Below are positions 43,817 through 52,372 of a stretch of DNA of 64,000 nucleotides, in pieces. The stretch is from Desulfonauticus submarinus (GTDB lineage Bacteria > Desulfobacterota > Desulfovibrionia > Desulfovibrionales > Desulfonatronovibrionaceae), in contig NZ_FNIN01000001.1 of assembly GCF_900104045.1 (NCBI RefSeq), positions 372,001 through 436,000 of the forward strand. The letters run 5' to 3'. The notes beneath the pieces are model-generated. The model was given only the letters and a program-made list of their open reading frames with translations, was not told where the DNA came from and made no database searches. Numbering within the stretch: position 1 is the first letter of the stretch; each line of letters begins with the position of its first letter. The translations under genes were made by a program, and so were the position numbers.

Positions 43817-44668
43817 ATGGCAGACCGTGAATGCAAATCTTGTGAGCAAAAAGAAAGTTGTGACAAAGAAACTTGCCAAAAAGAAGAAGAACAAAAATTA
43901 AAGAAAAGTTTATCTAGAATAAAACATAAATTAGTAATTCTTTCTGGAAAAGGAGGAGTTGGAAAAAGTACAATAGCAGTAAATTTAGCAGTGGGCTTAG
44001 CTTTAAAAGGCAAAAAAGTTGGTCTCTTAGATGTAGATGTACATGGTCCTTCTATCCCTCGTTTACTTAGTTTAAAGGGAAATCCTCCTCATATAGAAGA
44101 AAATTATATTGATCCTGTGCCGTGGAGTAAAAATTTATTTGTAATGTCTTTAGGATTCCTAATCCCTTCAGAAAAAGAAGCTGTTATTTGGCGCGGTCCT
44201 ATTAAAATGGGATTAATTAAACAATTTCTAAGAGATGTGGCCTGGGGAGATTTAGATTTTTTAGTAGTAGATTGTCCACCAGGCACAGGAGATGAACCAT
44301 TAAGTGTTATGCAACTTTTAGGCACTAGTGCTTATGGTATTGTAGTTACTACTCCTCAGCAAGTAGCAATAGATGATGTAAGACGTTCCATTACTTTTTG
44401 TAAACAGTTAGGCAACCCTGTACTAGGAATTGTAGAAAATATGAGCGGTTTTATATGCCCTAAATGCAAAGAACGTACAGATATATTCTTGAGCGGAGGC
44501 GGACAACAATTGGCTCAAGAATTTAATGTGCCTTTTTTAGCTAAAATCCCTTTGGATCCTGAAATAGTAAGAGCAGGAGAAGAAGGTTATGTATATGTAA
44601 AAACTCATCCAGATAGTGAACCTGCAAAAGAGATAAATAAAATAGTAGCAGAGGCATTAACCTTATAA
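43817..44668 (+). CDS. mrp: Mrp/ApbC-family iron-sulfur carrier ATPase
   Basis: The 283-residue protein has a Cys-rich N-terminus ([15 protein letters not shown], about 6-20), the Walker [42 protein letters not shown], and the C-terminal CPKC pair (near 216) that binds a bridging 4Fe-4S cluster. The family carries and inserts iron-sulfur clusters. It corresponds to DVU2109 in the ORP locus. AAGGAGG overlaps the end of the preceding gene. Confidence 0.93.
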   Translation: MADRECKSCEQKESCDKETCQKEEEQKLKKSLSRIKHKLVILSGKGGVGKSTIAVNLAVGLALKGKKVGLLDVDVHGPSIPRLLSLKGNPPHIEENYIDPVPWSKNLFVMSLGFLIPSEKEAVIWRGPIKMGLIKQFLRDVAWGDLDFLVVDCPPGTGDEPLSVMQLLGTSAYGIVVTTPQQVAIDDVRRSITFCKQLGNPVLGIVENMSGFICPKCKERTDIFLSGGGQQLAQEFNVPFLAKIPLDPEIVRAGEEGYVYVKTHPDSEPAKEINKIVAEALTL

Positions 44669-44734
44669 CAAACTTTTATTTATCTTGATTTAAAAACTTT
44701 AAAACAAAGCGTAAAAAACAAATTGAGGCGGTCA

Positions 44735-45628
44735 ATGAGCAAAAAAAAATCAAAAGAAATTATAGTACTAAGCGGAAAAGGGGGTACTGGAAAAACCAGT
44801 ATTACTGCTTCTTTAGCTGCTTTACAAAAAAAACAAGCAGTACTTGCAGATTGTGATGTAGATGCAGCTAATTTACATTTACTTTTAAACCCTTCTATAA
44901 AACAAAAAACTCCTTTTGTTTCTGGGAAATTAGCTAAAATTAGGCAGGAGGACTGCATCAGCTGTGGGCTTTGTCTAGAAAACTGTCGATTTGACGCTAT
45001 AATCCAGCAAAAACTTTTGGACAAAGTAGTATTTACAGTAGATCCTATCGAATGTGAGGGATGTGGTGTTTGCGTGCATTTTTGCCCTGCCAAAGCCATT
45101 GACTTTGATGAACAAGAGTGTGGGAATTGGATGATTTCTTCTACCAAATATGGGCCTATGGTGCATGCAAAACTACATATTGGTGCAGAAAATTCAGGAA
45201 AACTTGTCTCTTTAGTAAGAAATGAAGCCCGAAAACTAGCAGAAGAAAACAACATTCCTTATATATTAGTAGATGGCCCTCCGGGTATCGGTTGTCCAGT
45301 AATTGCGTCTCTTACAGGAAGTGATTTTGTCTTAATTATAACAGAACCTACTTTATCTGGCAGACATGACTTTGAAAGAATTTTAAAGCTAGTTAAACAT
45401 TTTAAACTTCCTTCTGCCTTACTTATTAACAAATGGGACTTAAACCCTGAAATAGCAGCTCAAATAGAAGAAACAGCTCATGAATATGGATCAATCATTT
45501 TAGACTCTATTCCCTATGATCCAGCTTTTACTAAAGCTCAACTATCAGTAAAACCAGTAGTAGAAATTAGCCCTATATTAAAAGATAAAATTGAAATCAT
45601 TTGGGAAAAAATAACAGAATATATTTAA
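44735..45628 (+). CDS. MinD/Mrp-like ATPase with inserted two-cluster ferredoxin domain (second copy)
   Basis: The 297-residue protein is a paralogue of the ATPase at 42974: VLSGKGGTGKTSITASLA, a ferredoxin insert (CISCGLCLENCR and CEGCGVCVHFCP, about 70-125) and VDGPPGIGCPV. The ATG at 44735 has GAGG six bases upstream; the longer frame would need TTG at 44723 inside that site. The two copies are well diverged and may form a heterodimer. It is followed by another NifX-type gene. Confidence 0.88.
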   Translation: MSKKKSKEIIVLSGKGGTGKTSITASLAALQKKQAVLADCDVDAANLHLLLNPSIKQKTPFVSGKLAKIRQEDCISCGLCLENCRFDAIIQQKLLDKVVFTVDPIECEGCGVCVHFCPAKAIDFDEQECGNWMISSTKYGPMVHAKLHIGAENSGKLVSLVRNEARKLAEENNIPYILVDGPPGIGCPVIASLTGSDFVLIITEPTLSGRHDFERILKLVKHFKLPSALLINKWDLNPEIAAQIEETAHEYGSIILDSIPYDPAFTKAQLSVKPVVEISPILKDKIEIIWEKITEYI

Positions 45629-45651
45629 AAAAATCTAAACAAGGAGGGATT

Positions 45652-45990
45652 ATGAAAATCGCTATTCCTGTTGCAGGAAACCAATTGTGTCTCCATTTTG
45701 GACATTGCGAACGTTTTGCCATGATAGAGGTAAATGAGGAACAAAAAACCATTCTAAATGTAGAATATGTAGATGCTCCACCTCATCAACCTGGGTTACT
45801 TCCCCCATGGATGAAAGAAAGAGGAGTAAACTTAGTAATAGCTGGAGGAATGGGAGCAAGAGCAATCGGACTCTTTAATCAATTAGGAATTCAAGTACTT
45901 GTTGGAGCAAGCCCTGATGTGCCAGAAAATATTGTTAAGGCGTATTTAGATGGCACATTAAAAACAGGGCAAAACGTATGCGACCATTAA
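45652..45990 (+). CDS. NifX/ORP-like small protein (second copy)
   Basis: The 112-residue protein starts MKIAIPVAGNQLCLHFGHCERFAMIEV, a single NifX-type domain with Cys and His near the N-terminus (CLHFGHC) absent from the copy at 42615, then GGMGARAIGLFNQLG. AAGGAGGGATT precedes the ATG; the longer frame from 45601 overlaps the preceding gene and has no support. It is likely a metal-cluster-binding partner of the ATPases. Confidence 0.85.
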   Translation: MKIAIPVAGNQLCLHFGHCERFAMIEVNEEQKTILNVEYVDAPPHQPGLLPPWMKERGVNLVIAGGMGARAIGLFNQLGIQVLVGASPDVPENIVKAYLDGTLKTGQNVCDH

Positions 45991-46029
45991 CTTCTCTCTA
46001 AATTAATATGTTTGAGGTTATAACGCACT

Positions 46030-46914
46030 ATGGACATTTATTTACAGAAAAAGGACATCCTGACGACTCGGGCAGGATGTCCTCAAATAAAAATTATTTT
46101 TTTAATAGAAAATAAATCTCTTAACAACTCTTTATCTGCAGAACATGGACTGAGCTTATGGCTGGAAATAGGAAAAGAAAAAATTTTATTTGACACTGGC
46201 AGTTCAAATAAATTTATTCAAAATGCTAAACAGCTAGGAGTTGATCTATCTGAAACAAAGTGGATAATATTAAGCCATGGCCACTACGATCACACCAGTG
46301 GTTTAGCTGAAGCACTAAAATTAGCTCCAAAAGCAAAAATAGTGCTTCATCCCAACTCCATTGTACCAAGATACTCAATAGAAAAAAATAATCCCAGAAA
46401 GATAAGCATGCCCATTGAATCTAAAAAAGCTCTTCTTCAAATCAAAGAAGAGCAAATTATTTGGAATTCTGGGCCATTTAGATTATTCCAAGGAGTTGGA
46501 GTAAGTGGCTTTATACCAAGAGAACATCTAGAACAAGACAAGCAAAATTTTTTTGAAGACCCAAAAGGACAAAGAAAAGACATTATACCAGATGACCAAA
46601 CCATGTGGATAAACTGTGAAGATAAACTTATCCTCATAACTGGCTGTTGTCATGCAGGAGTATTAAACACTTTGGATTATCTTATCAAAATAACAGGTAG
46701 CCCCAATAAACCAATTATCTTAATAGGTGGACTACATCTTTACAAAACTCCTCTTCAAAATATCCAAAAGTTAATCCAAGACCTTAAAAAATATAATATC
46801 CAAACCATCATTCCCTGTCATTGCACAGGAGATACGGCTTCTCAAGAATTTTCTAAATACTTTTTCAACACCATCAAAGCTCATACTGGATTTATCTGGA
46901 AAGTAGAAAATTAA
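46030..46914 (+). CDS. Metallo-beta-lactamase-fold hydrolase
   Basis: The 294-residue protein has the di-metal motif SHGHYDHTSG (near 87-96), GCCHAGVLNTL and the C-terminal PCHCTGD. It is of the type annotated as dihydropteroate-synthase-like or 'MBL-fold' proteins in ORP and NifB-related loci. Homologues usually start at the segment matching IKIIFLIENKSL (residue 20 on), so the first 19 residues are doubtful. They are encoded across a strong hairpin (46052-46083), and the ATG has only a distant GAGG. No alternative ATG in frame exists closer to the domain. Confidence 0.8.
   Translation: MDIYLQKKDILTTRAGCPQIKIIFLIENKSLNNSLSAEHGLSLWLEIGKEKILFDTGSSNKFIQNAKQLGVDLSETKWIILSHGHYDHTSGLAEALKLAPKAKIVLHPNSIVPRYSIEKNNPRKISMPIESKKALLQIKEEQIIWNSGPFRLFQGVGVSGFIPREHLEQDKQNFFEDPKGQRKDIIPDDQTMWINCEDKLILITGCCHAGVLNTLDYLIKITGSPNKPIILIGGLHLYKTPLQNIQKLIQDLKKYNIQTIIPCHCTGDTASQEFSKYFFNTIKAHTGFIWKVEN
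46052..46083 (+). repeat. GC-rich hairpin across the 5' end of the MBL-fold gene
   Basis: GGACATCCTG (46053-46062) and CAGGATGTCC (46073-46082) pair perfectly over 10 bases with a 10-base loop; one more A-T pair closes the base. It stands out in an AT-rich genome and lies within the first codons of the annotated gene. It may control translation or mark the end of the upstream transcript; no U run follows directly. Confidence 0.6.
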
Positions 46915-46950
46915 AAAAAATTTATTCTCAATTTTTAGCTAAAAATTTAA

Positions 46951-46994
46951 AAGCCTACGCAATTAATACATCTTACGATTGTATGCGTAGGCTT
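46951..46994 (+). terminator. Hairpin terminator after the ORP-type cluster
   Basis: AAGCCTACGC (46951-46960) pairs with GCGTAGGCTT (46985-46994), with an inner ATACA/TGTAT stem. The hairpin follows the MBL gene stop by 37 bases. The U run after it is weak. Confidence 0.6.
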
Positions 46995-47025
46995 AAACTT
47001 ATCTTAAACTCTAACCATTTAAAGG

Positions 47026-47054
47026 TTGACCATAAAGATTACAATGAATAATAA
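47026..47054 (+). promoter_or_regulatory. Possible promoter of the permease gene
   Basis: TTGACC (47026-47031) and TAATAA (47049-47054) are 17 bases apart, 36 bases before the permease ATG and just after the upstream terminator. Confidence 0.4.
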
Positions 47055-47090
47055 ACAATATTAACTAAATTCTAAAAAAAGGATAAGCCT

Positions 47091-48350
47091 ATGTTTGACC
47101 CTATCATATGGAAAACTTTAAGCCAAAACTTATGGATTACTACTACAGCATTAAGTTTGTGGTTATTTGTAGGACTATTAATGGCTGGACTCCTCCACAT
47201 ACTTGTTCCAGACAACTTTATCATTAAACACTTAGGACATGAAAAAGGTATTTTAAGTGTCATTAAAGCTGTCTTATTAGGAGTCCCTATGCCTCTTTGC
47301 TCTTGTGGAGTAATACCTGCTGCTTTAGGTATAAAAAAACAAGGCGCAGGAGATGGCGCTGCCATTGGCTTTCTTATTAGCACTCCTCAAACAGGAATAG
47401 ACTCTATTATGGTCAGTGCTTCTTTGCTTGGCTTACCTTTTGCTATTTTCAAAGTTATTAGTGCATTTTTTATTGGCATTATAGGAGGAATATGGGCATT
47501 TATAGCTAGTTCATCTACCCCATCATCTTTACTTATTCCTATATCAACTAACTCCATTACTTCTGAACAAAAAAAAGAAAAACTACAAGAACTTTTCAAT
47601 TTTGCTATAAACGATCTTTTGAAAAGTATTTGGAAATGGTTAGTTGTAGGTTTAATAATATCTGCCCTTATCTCGACATTTTTACCTAAAAATTTTTTCT
47701 ATGCTTATCTGTCTAATAACATCTTCCTTTCTATGCTAATAGTTTTAATTATTTCTCTTCCCATGTATGTTTGTAGTACAGCTTCAGTACCTATTGCAGC
47801 ATCTTTAGTAGCTGCTGGTATGCCTCCTGGAGCTGCATTAGTGTTTCTCATGGCTGGACCAGCAACAAATGTAGCAACCCTCGGTGCTGTGTATAAAAGT
47901 TTTGGCGTTAAAAAGTTATTTATTTATCTATCCTCTATCATTAGTGGAAGCTTATTAGCAGGAATTTTATTTAACTCAGTTATTCCAGTAGAAAAAATTC
48001 AGGATGTTATTTTAAATAATCACACACCATCAATAATAGAAGTAATTTCTGCTATAATTCTTATAGCTTTTATATTGAAATTTATTTTTGAAGATTTACA
48101 AAAATATATTAAAAAAATTAATAAAAAAAACAAAGATAATTTAGAAGAATTAGAACTAAGATTATCAGGATTAAAGTGTAAAATGTGCGCTGAAAAATTA
48201 AAAGGAAATCTAATAAAATTAAAATTTATAAATGATGTAAGTATATCAGAAGACTTAAAAAAGTTAATAGTAAAAGGTAAAACTCTAAATATTGAAACTA
48301 TAAAAAAAACCATTGATAAGGCTGGCTACAATGTGTTAGATAAGGATTAA
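47091..48350 (+). CDS. Metal efflux-type permease (SO_0444/DUF318-like) with C-terminal HMA-like domain
   Basis: The 419-residue protein has about eight transmembrane segments with the MPLCSCGVIPAALGIKKQGA motif (about 65-84) and a repeated SLPMYVCSTASVPIAASLVAAG motif, as in permeases annotated as Cu/Zn efflux or arsenic-type transporters. The C-terminal 70 residues (about 350-419) look like a heavy-metal-associated domain with KCKMCAEKL, an atypical CxxC site, and end AGYNVLDKD. The substrate is probably a soft metal but is not proven. The gene stands after a terminator and precedes a glycosyltransferase gene. Confidence 0.82.
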   Translation: MFDPIIWKTLSQNLWITTTALSLWLFVGLLMAGLLHILVPDNFIIKHLGHEKGILSVIKAVLLGVPMPLCSCGVIPAALGIKKQGAGDGAAIGFLISTPQTGIDSIMVSASLLGLPFAIFKVISAFFIGIIGGIWAFIASSSTPSSLLIPISTNSITSEQKKEKLQELFNFAINDLLKSIWKWLVVGLIISALISTFLPKNFFYAYLSNNIFLSMLIVLIISLPMYVCSTASVPIAASLVAAGMPPGAALVFLMAGPATNVATLGAVYKSFGVKKLFIYLSSIISGSLLAGILFNSVIPVEKIQDVILNNHTPSIIEVISAIILIAFILKFIFEDLQKYIKKINKKNKDNLEELELRLSGLKCKMCAEKLKGNLIKLKFINDVSISEDLKKLIVKGKTLNIETIKKTIDKAGYNVLDKD

Positions 48351-48375
48351 ATTACTTAATTTCTTATAAAAATAA

Positions 48376-49980
48376 ATGCAAAAAAAAATCTGGGCATCGT
48401 TAGATCCATTTGTAGAAGGTGGTAACATCTTAGGAAGAAAGGTTGCTAATGCAAACTTTCTCATATCTCTTCTAAAAAATAACCCCTTTGATGAGTATCA
48501 TTTTTTTCTTCCCTCTAAACAACAAATCCAATATGTAAAAAATTTTATTCAAAAAAATTTTGAAATTCTTTCATCTAAAATAAAAATATTTTCTAGAGTA
48601 CAACTTTGGTCAAGAGTTCAAAACACTAATTATTTCTGCTTTCATCTATCTGACTGTATTTCTTATTTTCCCTACCTTGCGTCTTTTAGAAACAAAGTAG
48701 CTAAAAATAATTTCCCAATTACAGGAACAACTCACAGCCTTAGCTATAAAAACTTTATTCACGCTTATTTTAGTCATTTATGGACAGATTGGATAGGAAA
48801 TGAAGCTATTATTGCAACCTCTTTTTCTGGAAAAAAGGTATTAAAAAATTTTTATGCTCATCTTAGTCAAAATTATAAGTTAGAAGCAAAATATCTTCCA
48901 CCCAAAATAGTCAATATTCCTCTAGGAATTCCTGACATATATTTTTCTCATCAAGATAAAAAAAATCTTAGGAAAAAATACAATCTTCCATTAAATGATC
49001 CTATTTTTATTTATGTCGGAAGAATTTCTCATTATTCTAAAATGGATATACTCCCTCTTCTTAGAGCTCTAAGTCAAGCTCAGATAATTATTGGTAAACC
49101 TCTTCATTTAATTTTAGCAGGTTATGTAGATATAGAGCAGCATAATCTAAATACAATAAAAAATTTAGCGCAAAATACAAAAATAAATATCCATCTTTTT
49201 CCTAATCTAAAAGAAATTACTAAAATAGAACTACTTCAAACAAGCGATATCTTTTTATCTCTAAGTGACAATATTCAAGAAACATTTGGATTATCTATTT
49301 TAGAGGCTAAAGCTAGTAAACTTGCCATTATTGCCTCACACTTTGATGGATATAAAGAATTACTACACCATAAAGTAGACAGTTTTTTAATACCTATATT
49401 TTCCCCTTCTAATGATCCTCTCTTATCTGAAATAGCAAGCTTACTCTTTGATAACCAAACTCATCTTCTTGTAGCTCAGCAAACTAGTTTTGATTTCTCC
49501 ACCCTAGTTCAAACTATAGTAACCTTATATACAAATAAATCATTGAGAAAAAAAATCAGTCAAAAAGCATTTGAAGATGCTCATAATTATAAGTGGGACA
49601 ATATAATTCAACAATATTTTAATTTATGGGAAAAATTACAAAATGTTAAAATACCTAAAAATAAGAACTCCCATCCTTTAAACTTTGATTTTTTCCAAAT
49701 ATTTTCTCACTACCCTACTAAAACTATTGATTCTTCTACTAAAATAAAAACCTCTAAACTAGGATACAAAATTATCCAAAAAAAAGATTTTCCTGTTATT
49801 TATCCTTTATTAGAAAATTTTTTAGATTTAGATAAAATAGAAGACATTTTGACCTTCTTTTTAACTCCCCATCAAATAATCGATTATACTAAAACTCAAA
49901 AATCAATATCACAAATCTATAAGACTAAATTTTCTATTTTTTGGATGATTAAACAAGGGTTTATAGAGATAATAAGTTAG
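48376..49980 (+). CDS. Family 1-type (GT4-like) glycosyltransferase with C-terminal extension
   Basis: The 534-residue protein has a GT-B fold: IFIYVGRISHYSKMDILPLL starts the C-terminal nucleotide-sugar domain (about 210), and QETFGLSILEAKASKLAIIASHFDGYKELL (about 305-335) is the family donor-binding motif. About 100 extra residues after position 430 have no match I can name. No sugar can be assigned. It is 25 bases after the permease gene; the 142 bases after it hold no visible feature. Confidence 0.8.
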   Translation: MQKKIWASLDPFVEGGNILGRKVANANFLISLLKNNPFDEYHFFLPSKQQIQYVKNFIQKNFEILSSKIKIFSRVQLWSRVQNTNYFCFHLSDCISYFPYLASFRNKVAKNNFPITGTTHSLSYKNFIHAYFSHLWTDWIGNEAIIATSFSGKKVLKNFYAHLSQNYKLEAKYLPPKIVNIPLGIPDIYFSHQDKKNLRKKYNLPLNDPIFIYVGRISHYSKMDILPLLRALSQAQIIIGKPLHLILAGYVDIEQHNLNTIKNLAQNTKINIHLFPNLKEITKIELLQTSDIFLSLSDNIQETFGLSILEAKASKLAIIASHFDGYKELLHHKVDSFLIPIFSPSNDPLLSEIASLLFDNQTHLLVAQQTSFDFSTLVQTIVTLYTNKSLRKKISQKAFEDAHNYKWDNIIQQYFNLWEKLQNVKIPKNKNSHPLNFDFFQIFSHYPTKTIDSSTKIKTSKLGYKIIQKKDFPVIYPLLENFLDLDKIEDILTFFLTPHQIIDYTKTQKSISQIYKTKFSIFWMIKQGFIEIIS

Positions 49981-50122
49981 GTTATTTCTAATTTTTTCAA
50001 ACCAATTTTTTACTGGATAAAAAAATAAGTTTTGTTTATGAACCCCTCAAGCATAAAGTCTGTTTGGATAAATATTTGAAACACACACCTATAAACTTAA
50101 AATTTATAAATTAGGGGAAAAA

Positions 50123-50395
50123 ATGGACCTCAAACTTCTTTCTTCTACTTTTCTTACTATTTTTTTAGCAGAACTTGGAGATAAAACTCAGTTAGCTTGT
50201 ATTATGCTCGCTGCAAAAACTCAAAAACCTTGGACAGTTTTTATTGCTGCTTCCATTGCCCTTTCTCTGGTAAGCCTAATTGGAGTTCTTTTAGCAAATT
50301 TTATCTCAACCTATATTTCTCCTCAAATTGTAAAAAAAATTGCTTCTATTGGTTTTATAAGCATAGGGATTTTAATGTTAATAGATAAAATCTAA
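50123..50395 (+). CDS. Half-size Gdt1/UPF0016 (TMEM165-like) transport protein
   Basis: The 90-residue protein has one set of three hydrophobic segments with the cation motif ELGDKTQ (17-22), one half of the usual duplicated Gdt1 protein. The family transports Mn2+ or Ca2+, and half-size members must act as dimers. It lies 26 bases before the Pit gene, with a ribosome site GGGG upstream. Its partner gene, if any, is not adjacent. Confidence 0.85.
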   Translation: MDLKLLSSTFLTIFLAELGDKTQLACIMLAAKTQKPWTVFIAASIALSLVSLIGVLLANFISTYISPQIVKKIASIGFISIGILMLIDKI

Positions 50396-50421
50396 TTTAT
50401 TTTTAAGGAGATAATTAAACA

Positions 50422-51657
50422 ATGACTGCTTTTGACGTATTCTTTTATCTCTCCTTTGTAGCTGGATTTTTAATGGCCTTTAATTTAGGGGCTAACGACG
50501 TAGCCAATTCTATGGCTTCAGCAGTTGGTGCGAGAGCAATTACAGTCAAACAAGCTCTTTTTATTGCAGGTATCTTAAACATTGCCGGAGCTGTATTTTT
50601 AGGCTCTCAAGTAACAGCCACCATAAGCAAAGGAATCATAGACCCTTCCTCCATTAGTGATCCTAAGCTAATAATGTTAGGAATGTTTGCCTCACTTATT
50701 TCAGCAGGATTTTGGATACTTATTTCTACTTTAAGTGGTCTTCCTGTATCTTCTACCCATTCTATTGTTGGAGGTATATTCGGTTTTGGCCTGGTAGTAG
50801 GTGGACCTAATGTAGTAAATTGGGGAAAAATGGGAAGCGTAGTCCTATCTTGGATTATATCACCTTTTTTTGCTGCTCTAATAGGTTTTTTAGTATTCTC
50901 TCATATAAGAAAATATATATTTTTTAAAAAAGAATATTTAGAAAATGCAAAAAAATGGGCTCCAAGATGGGTTGGACTTACCTTTGCTATAATTTGTGGC
51001 TCTTTTTTATACAAAACACCTTTAGGTAAAAAACTACACTTACCGTGGTATGAAGCAATTGCTGTTGTTTTTGTCCTAGGAATTACTTTTTGGCTTATAG
51101 GAAAAATTATTGTAAAAAAAGTTTTTTCCCATTTAGAAAAAAGCGCTGAAAGCGTAGAGGAAATTTTTCGCAGACTACAAATTTTAACCTCTTGTTATAT
51201 GGCCTTATCCCACGGTGCAAATGATGTTGCCAATGCCATTGGACCTGTAGCAGCAGTATACATGATTGCAAAATATCACGTTTTCTCAGCAAAAGCAGAA
51301 ATTCCCCTTTATTTTCTTTTATTTGGTGGAGTAGGTATAGCATTAGGTATTTTCTGGCTAGGAAGAAGAGTTATTGCTACTGTAGGAGAAAAAATTACAA
51401 CCCTTACTAATACTCGAGGATTTGCCGTTGATTTTGGGGCAGCTACTACAGTACTTTTAGCTTCTAATCTAGGACTACCTGTTTCTACTACTCATGCAGC
51501 AGTAGGATCAGTAATTGGCGTAGGTCTTGCCAGAGGTTTTTCTGCTGTAAATTTTAAAATCTTATGGAAAATATTTTTATATTGGATACTAACTGTGCCT
51601 TTTGCTGCCCTAACAACTATAATATTTTTCCAAGTTTTAAAATGGATGGTTTATTAA
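50422..51657 (+). CDS. Pit-family inorganic phosphate transporter
   Basis: The 411-residue membrane protein has about ten transmembrane segments and the duplicated PHO4 signature, GANDVANSMASAVGARA near the N-terminus and SHGANDVANAIGPVAAV near 255. The family carries metal-phosphate with H+ or Na+. It is followed 34 bases later by its usual DUF47 accessory gene. Confidence 0.94.
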   Translation: MTAFDVFFYLSFVAGFLMAFNLGANDVANSMASAVGARAITVKQALFIAGILNIAGAVFLGSQVTATISKGIIDPSSISDPKLIMLGMFASLISAGFWILISTLSGLPVSSTHSIVGGIFGFGLVVGGPNVVNWGKMGSVVLSWIISPFFAALIGFLVFSHIRKYIFFKKEYLENAKKWAPRWVGLTFAIICGSFLYKTPLGKKLHLPWYEAIAVVFVLGITFWLIGKIIVKKVFSHLEKSAESVEEIFRRLQILTSCYMALSHGANDVANAIGPVAAVYMIAKYHVFSAKAEIPLYFLLFGGVGIALGIFWLGRRVIATVGEKITTLTNTRGFAVDFGAATTVLLASNLGLPVSTTHAAVGSVIGVGLARGFSAVNFKILWKIFLYWILTVPFAALTTIIFFQVLKWMVY

Positions 51658-51691
51658 TTTTTATATATTTGTCAAAAAACGGAGGATGCCT

Positions 51692-52372
51692 ATGAAACTT
51701 TTAAAACTGCCTTTATTCGGACTTTTAGCCCCAAAATCTCCTATGGAAAAATTGGTAGAACATTACGATAAAATCGCTGGCTGCGTTAAAATAATTAAGG
51801 AGTCTTTAGAATGCTATGTTTCTGGTGGCGGAGCATGCAGAGAATTTCAAGATCTGTGGGAAGAAATAGATTCTATTGAAAATCATGCAGATAAAATTAA
51901 AAGAAATATTCGTAATCATTTGCCTCGAAGCATGTTTATGGCTGTAGATAAAACTCTCTTTTTGAACTACACTAAAGCACAAGACAATATTCTAGATTCA
52001 GGACAAGATGCTCTTCAATGGTTAGGGATGAGACGAGTTGTTATCTCTGAAGGATTCCAAAAAGATTTAATCTTTTTAATTGATGAAGTAAGCACTGCTA
52101 CCGAATTACTTGGGCCAGCTTTAAAAGCTACAATAGCTCTTGTACATGGAGAAAGCTTAGATAGAGAAGGGACAAAAGAACATTACCGCAACATCAGAGC
52201 CCAACGCCATAAAATACAAAAAACCGCAAGAGAAATTACTATAAAAATTTATAATTCTGAATTGGATTTTAAAGATATATATCAACTCATTCATTTTGTA
52301 CAATGCCTTGATAACATGGCCCATAACTGTGAAAATTGTGCTGATATTCTAAGAGCAATGATTGCTAGATAA
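51692..52372 (+). CDS. DUF47/PhoU-like Pit accessory protein
   Basis: The 226-residue protein is all helical, with two PhoU-like halves. The family starts near LLAPKSPMEKLVEHYDKIAGCV. The ATG at 51692 has GGAGG six bases upstream; the ATG at 51686 sits right on that site. It is the regular Pit partner thought to control phosphate transport. The lptD start codon follows its stop directly. Confidence 0.9.
   Translation: MKLLKLPLFGLLAPKSPMEKLVEHYDKIAGCVKIIKESLECYVSGGGACREFQDLWEEIDSIENHADKIKRNIRNHLPRSMFMAVDKTLFLNYTKAQDNILDSGQDALQWLGMRRVVISEGFQKDLIFLIDEVSTATELLGPALKATIALVHGESLDREGTKEHYRNIRAQRHKIQKTAREITIKIYNSELDFKDIYQLIHFVQCLDNMAHNCENCADILRAMIAR

Noticed and set aside
44680-45255. 191-residue minus-strand ORF opposite the second MinD-ferredoxin gene
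   Set aside because: A shadow of a well-supported gene on the other strand, with Ser/Cys-rich sequence of no known family.
46008-46115. Alternative short ORF starting at 46008 over the MBL gene start
   Set aside because: It is short, matches no known family and stops before the metal-binding motifs. The MBL frame carries all conserved residues.
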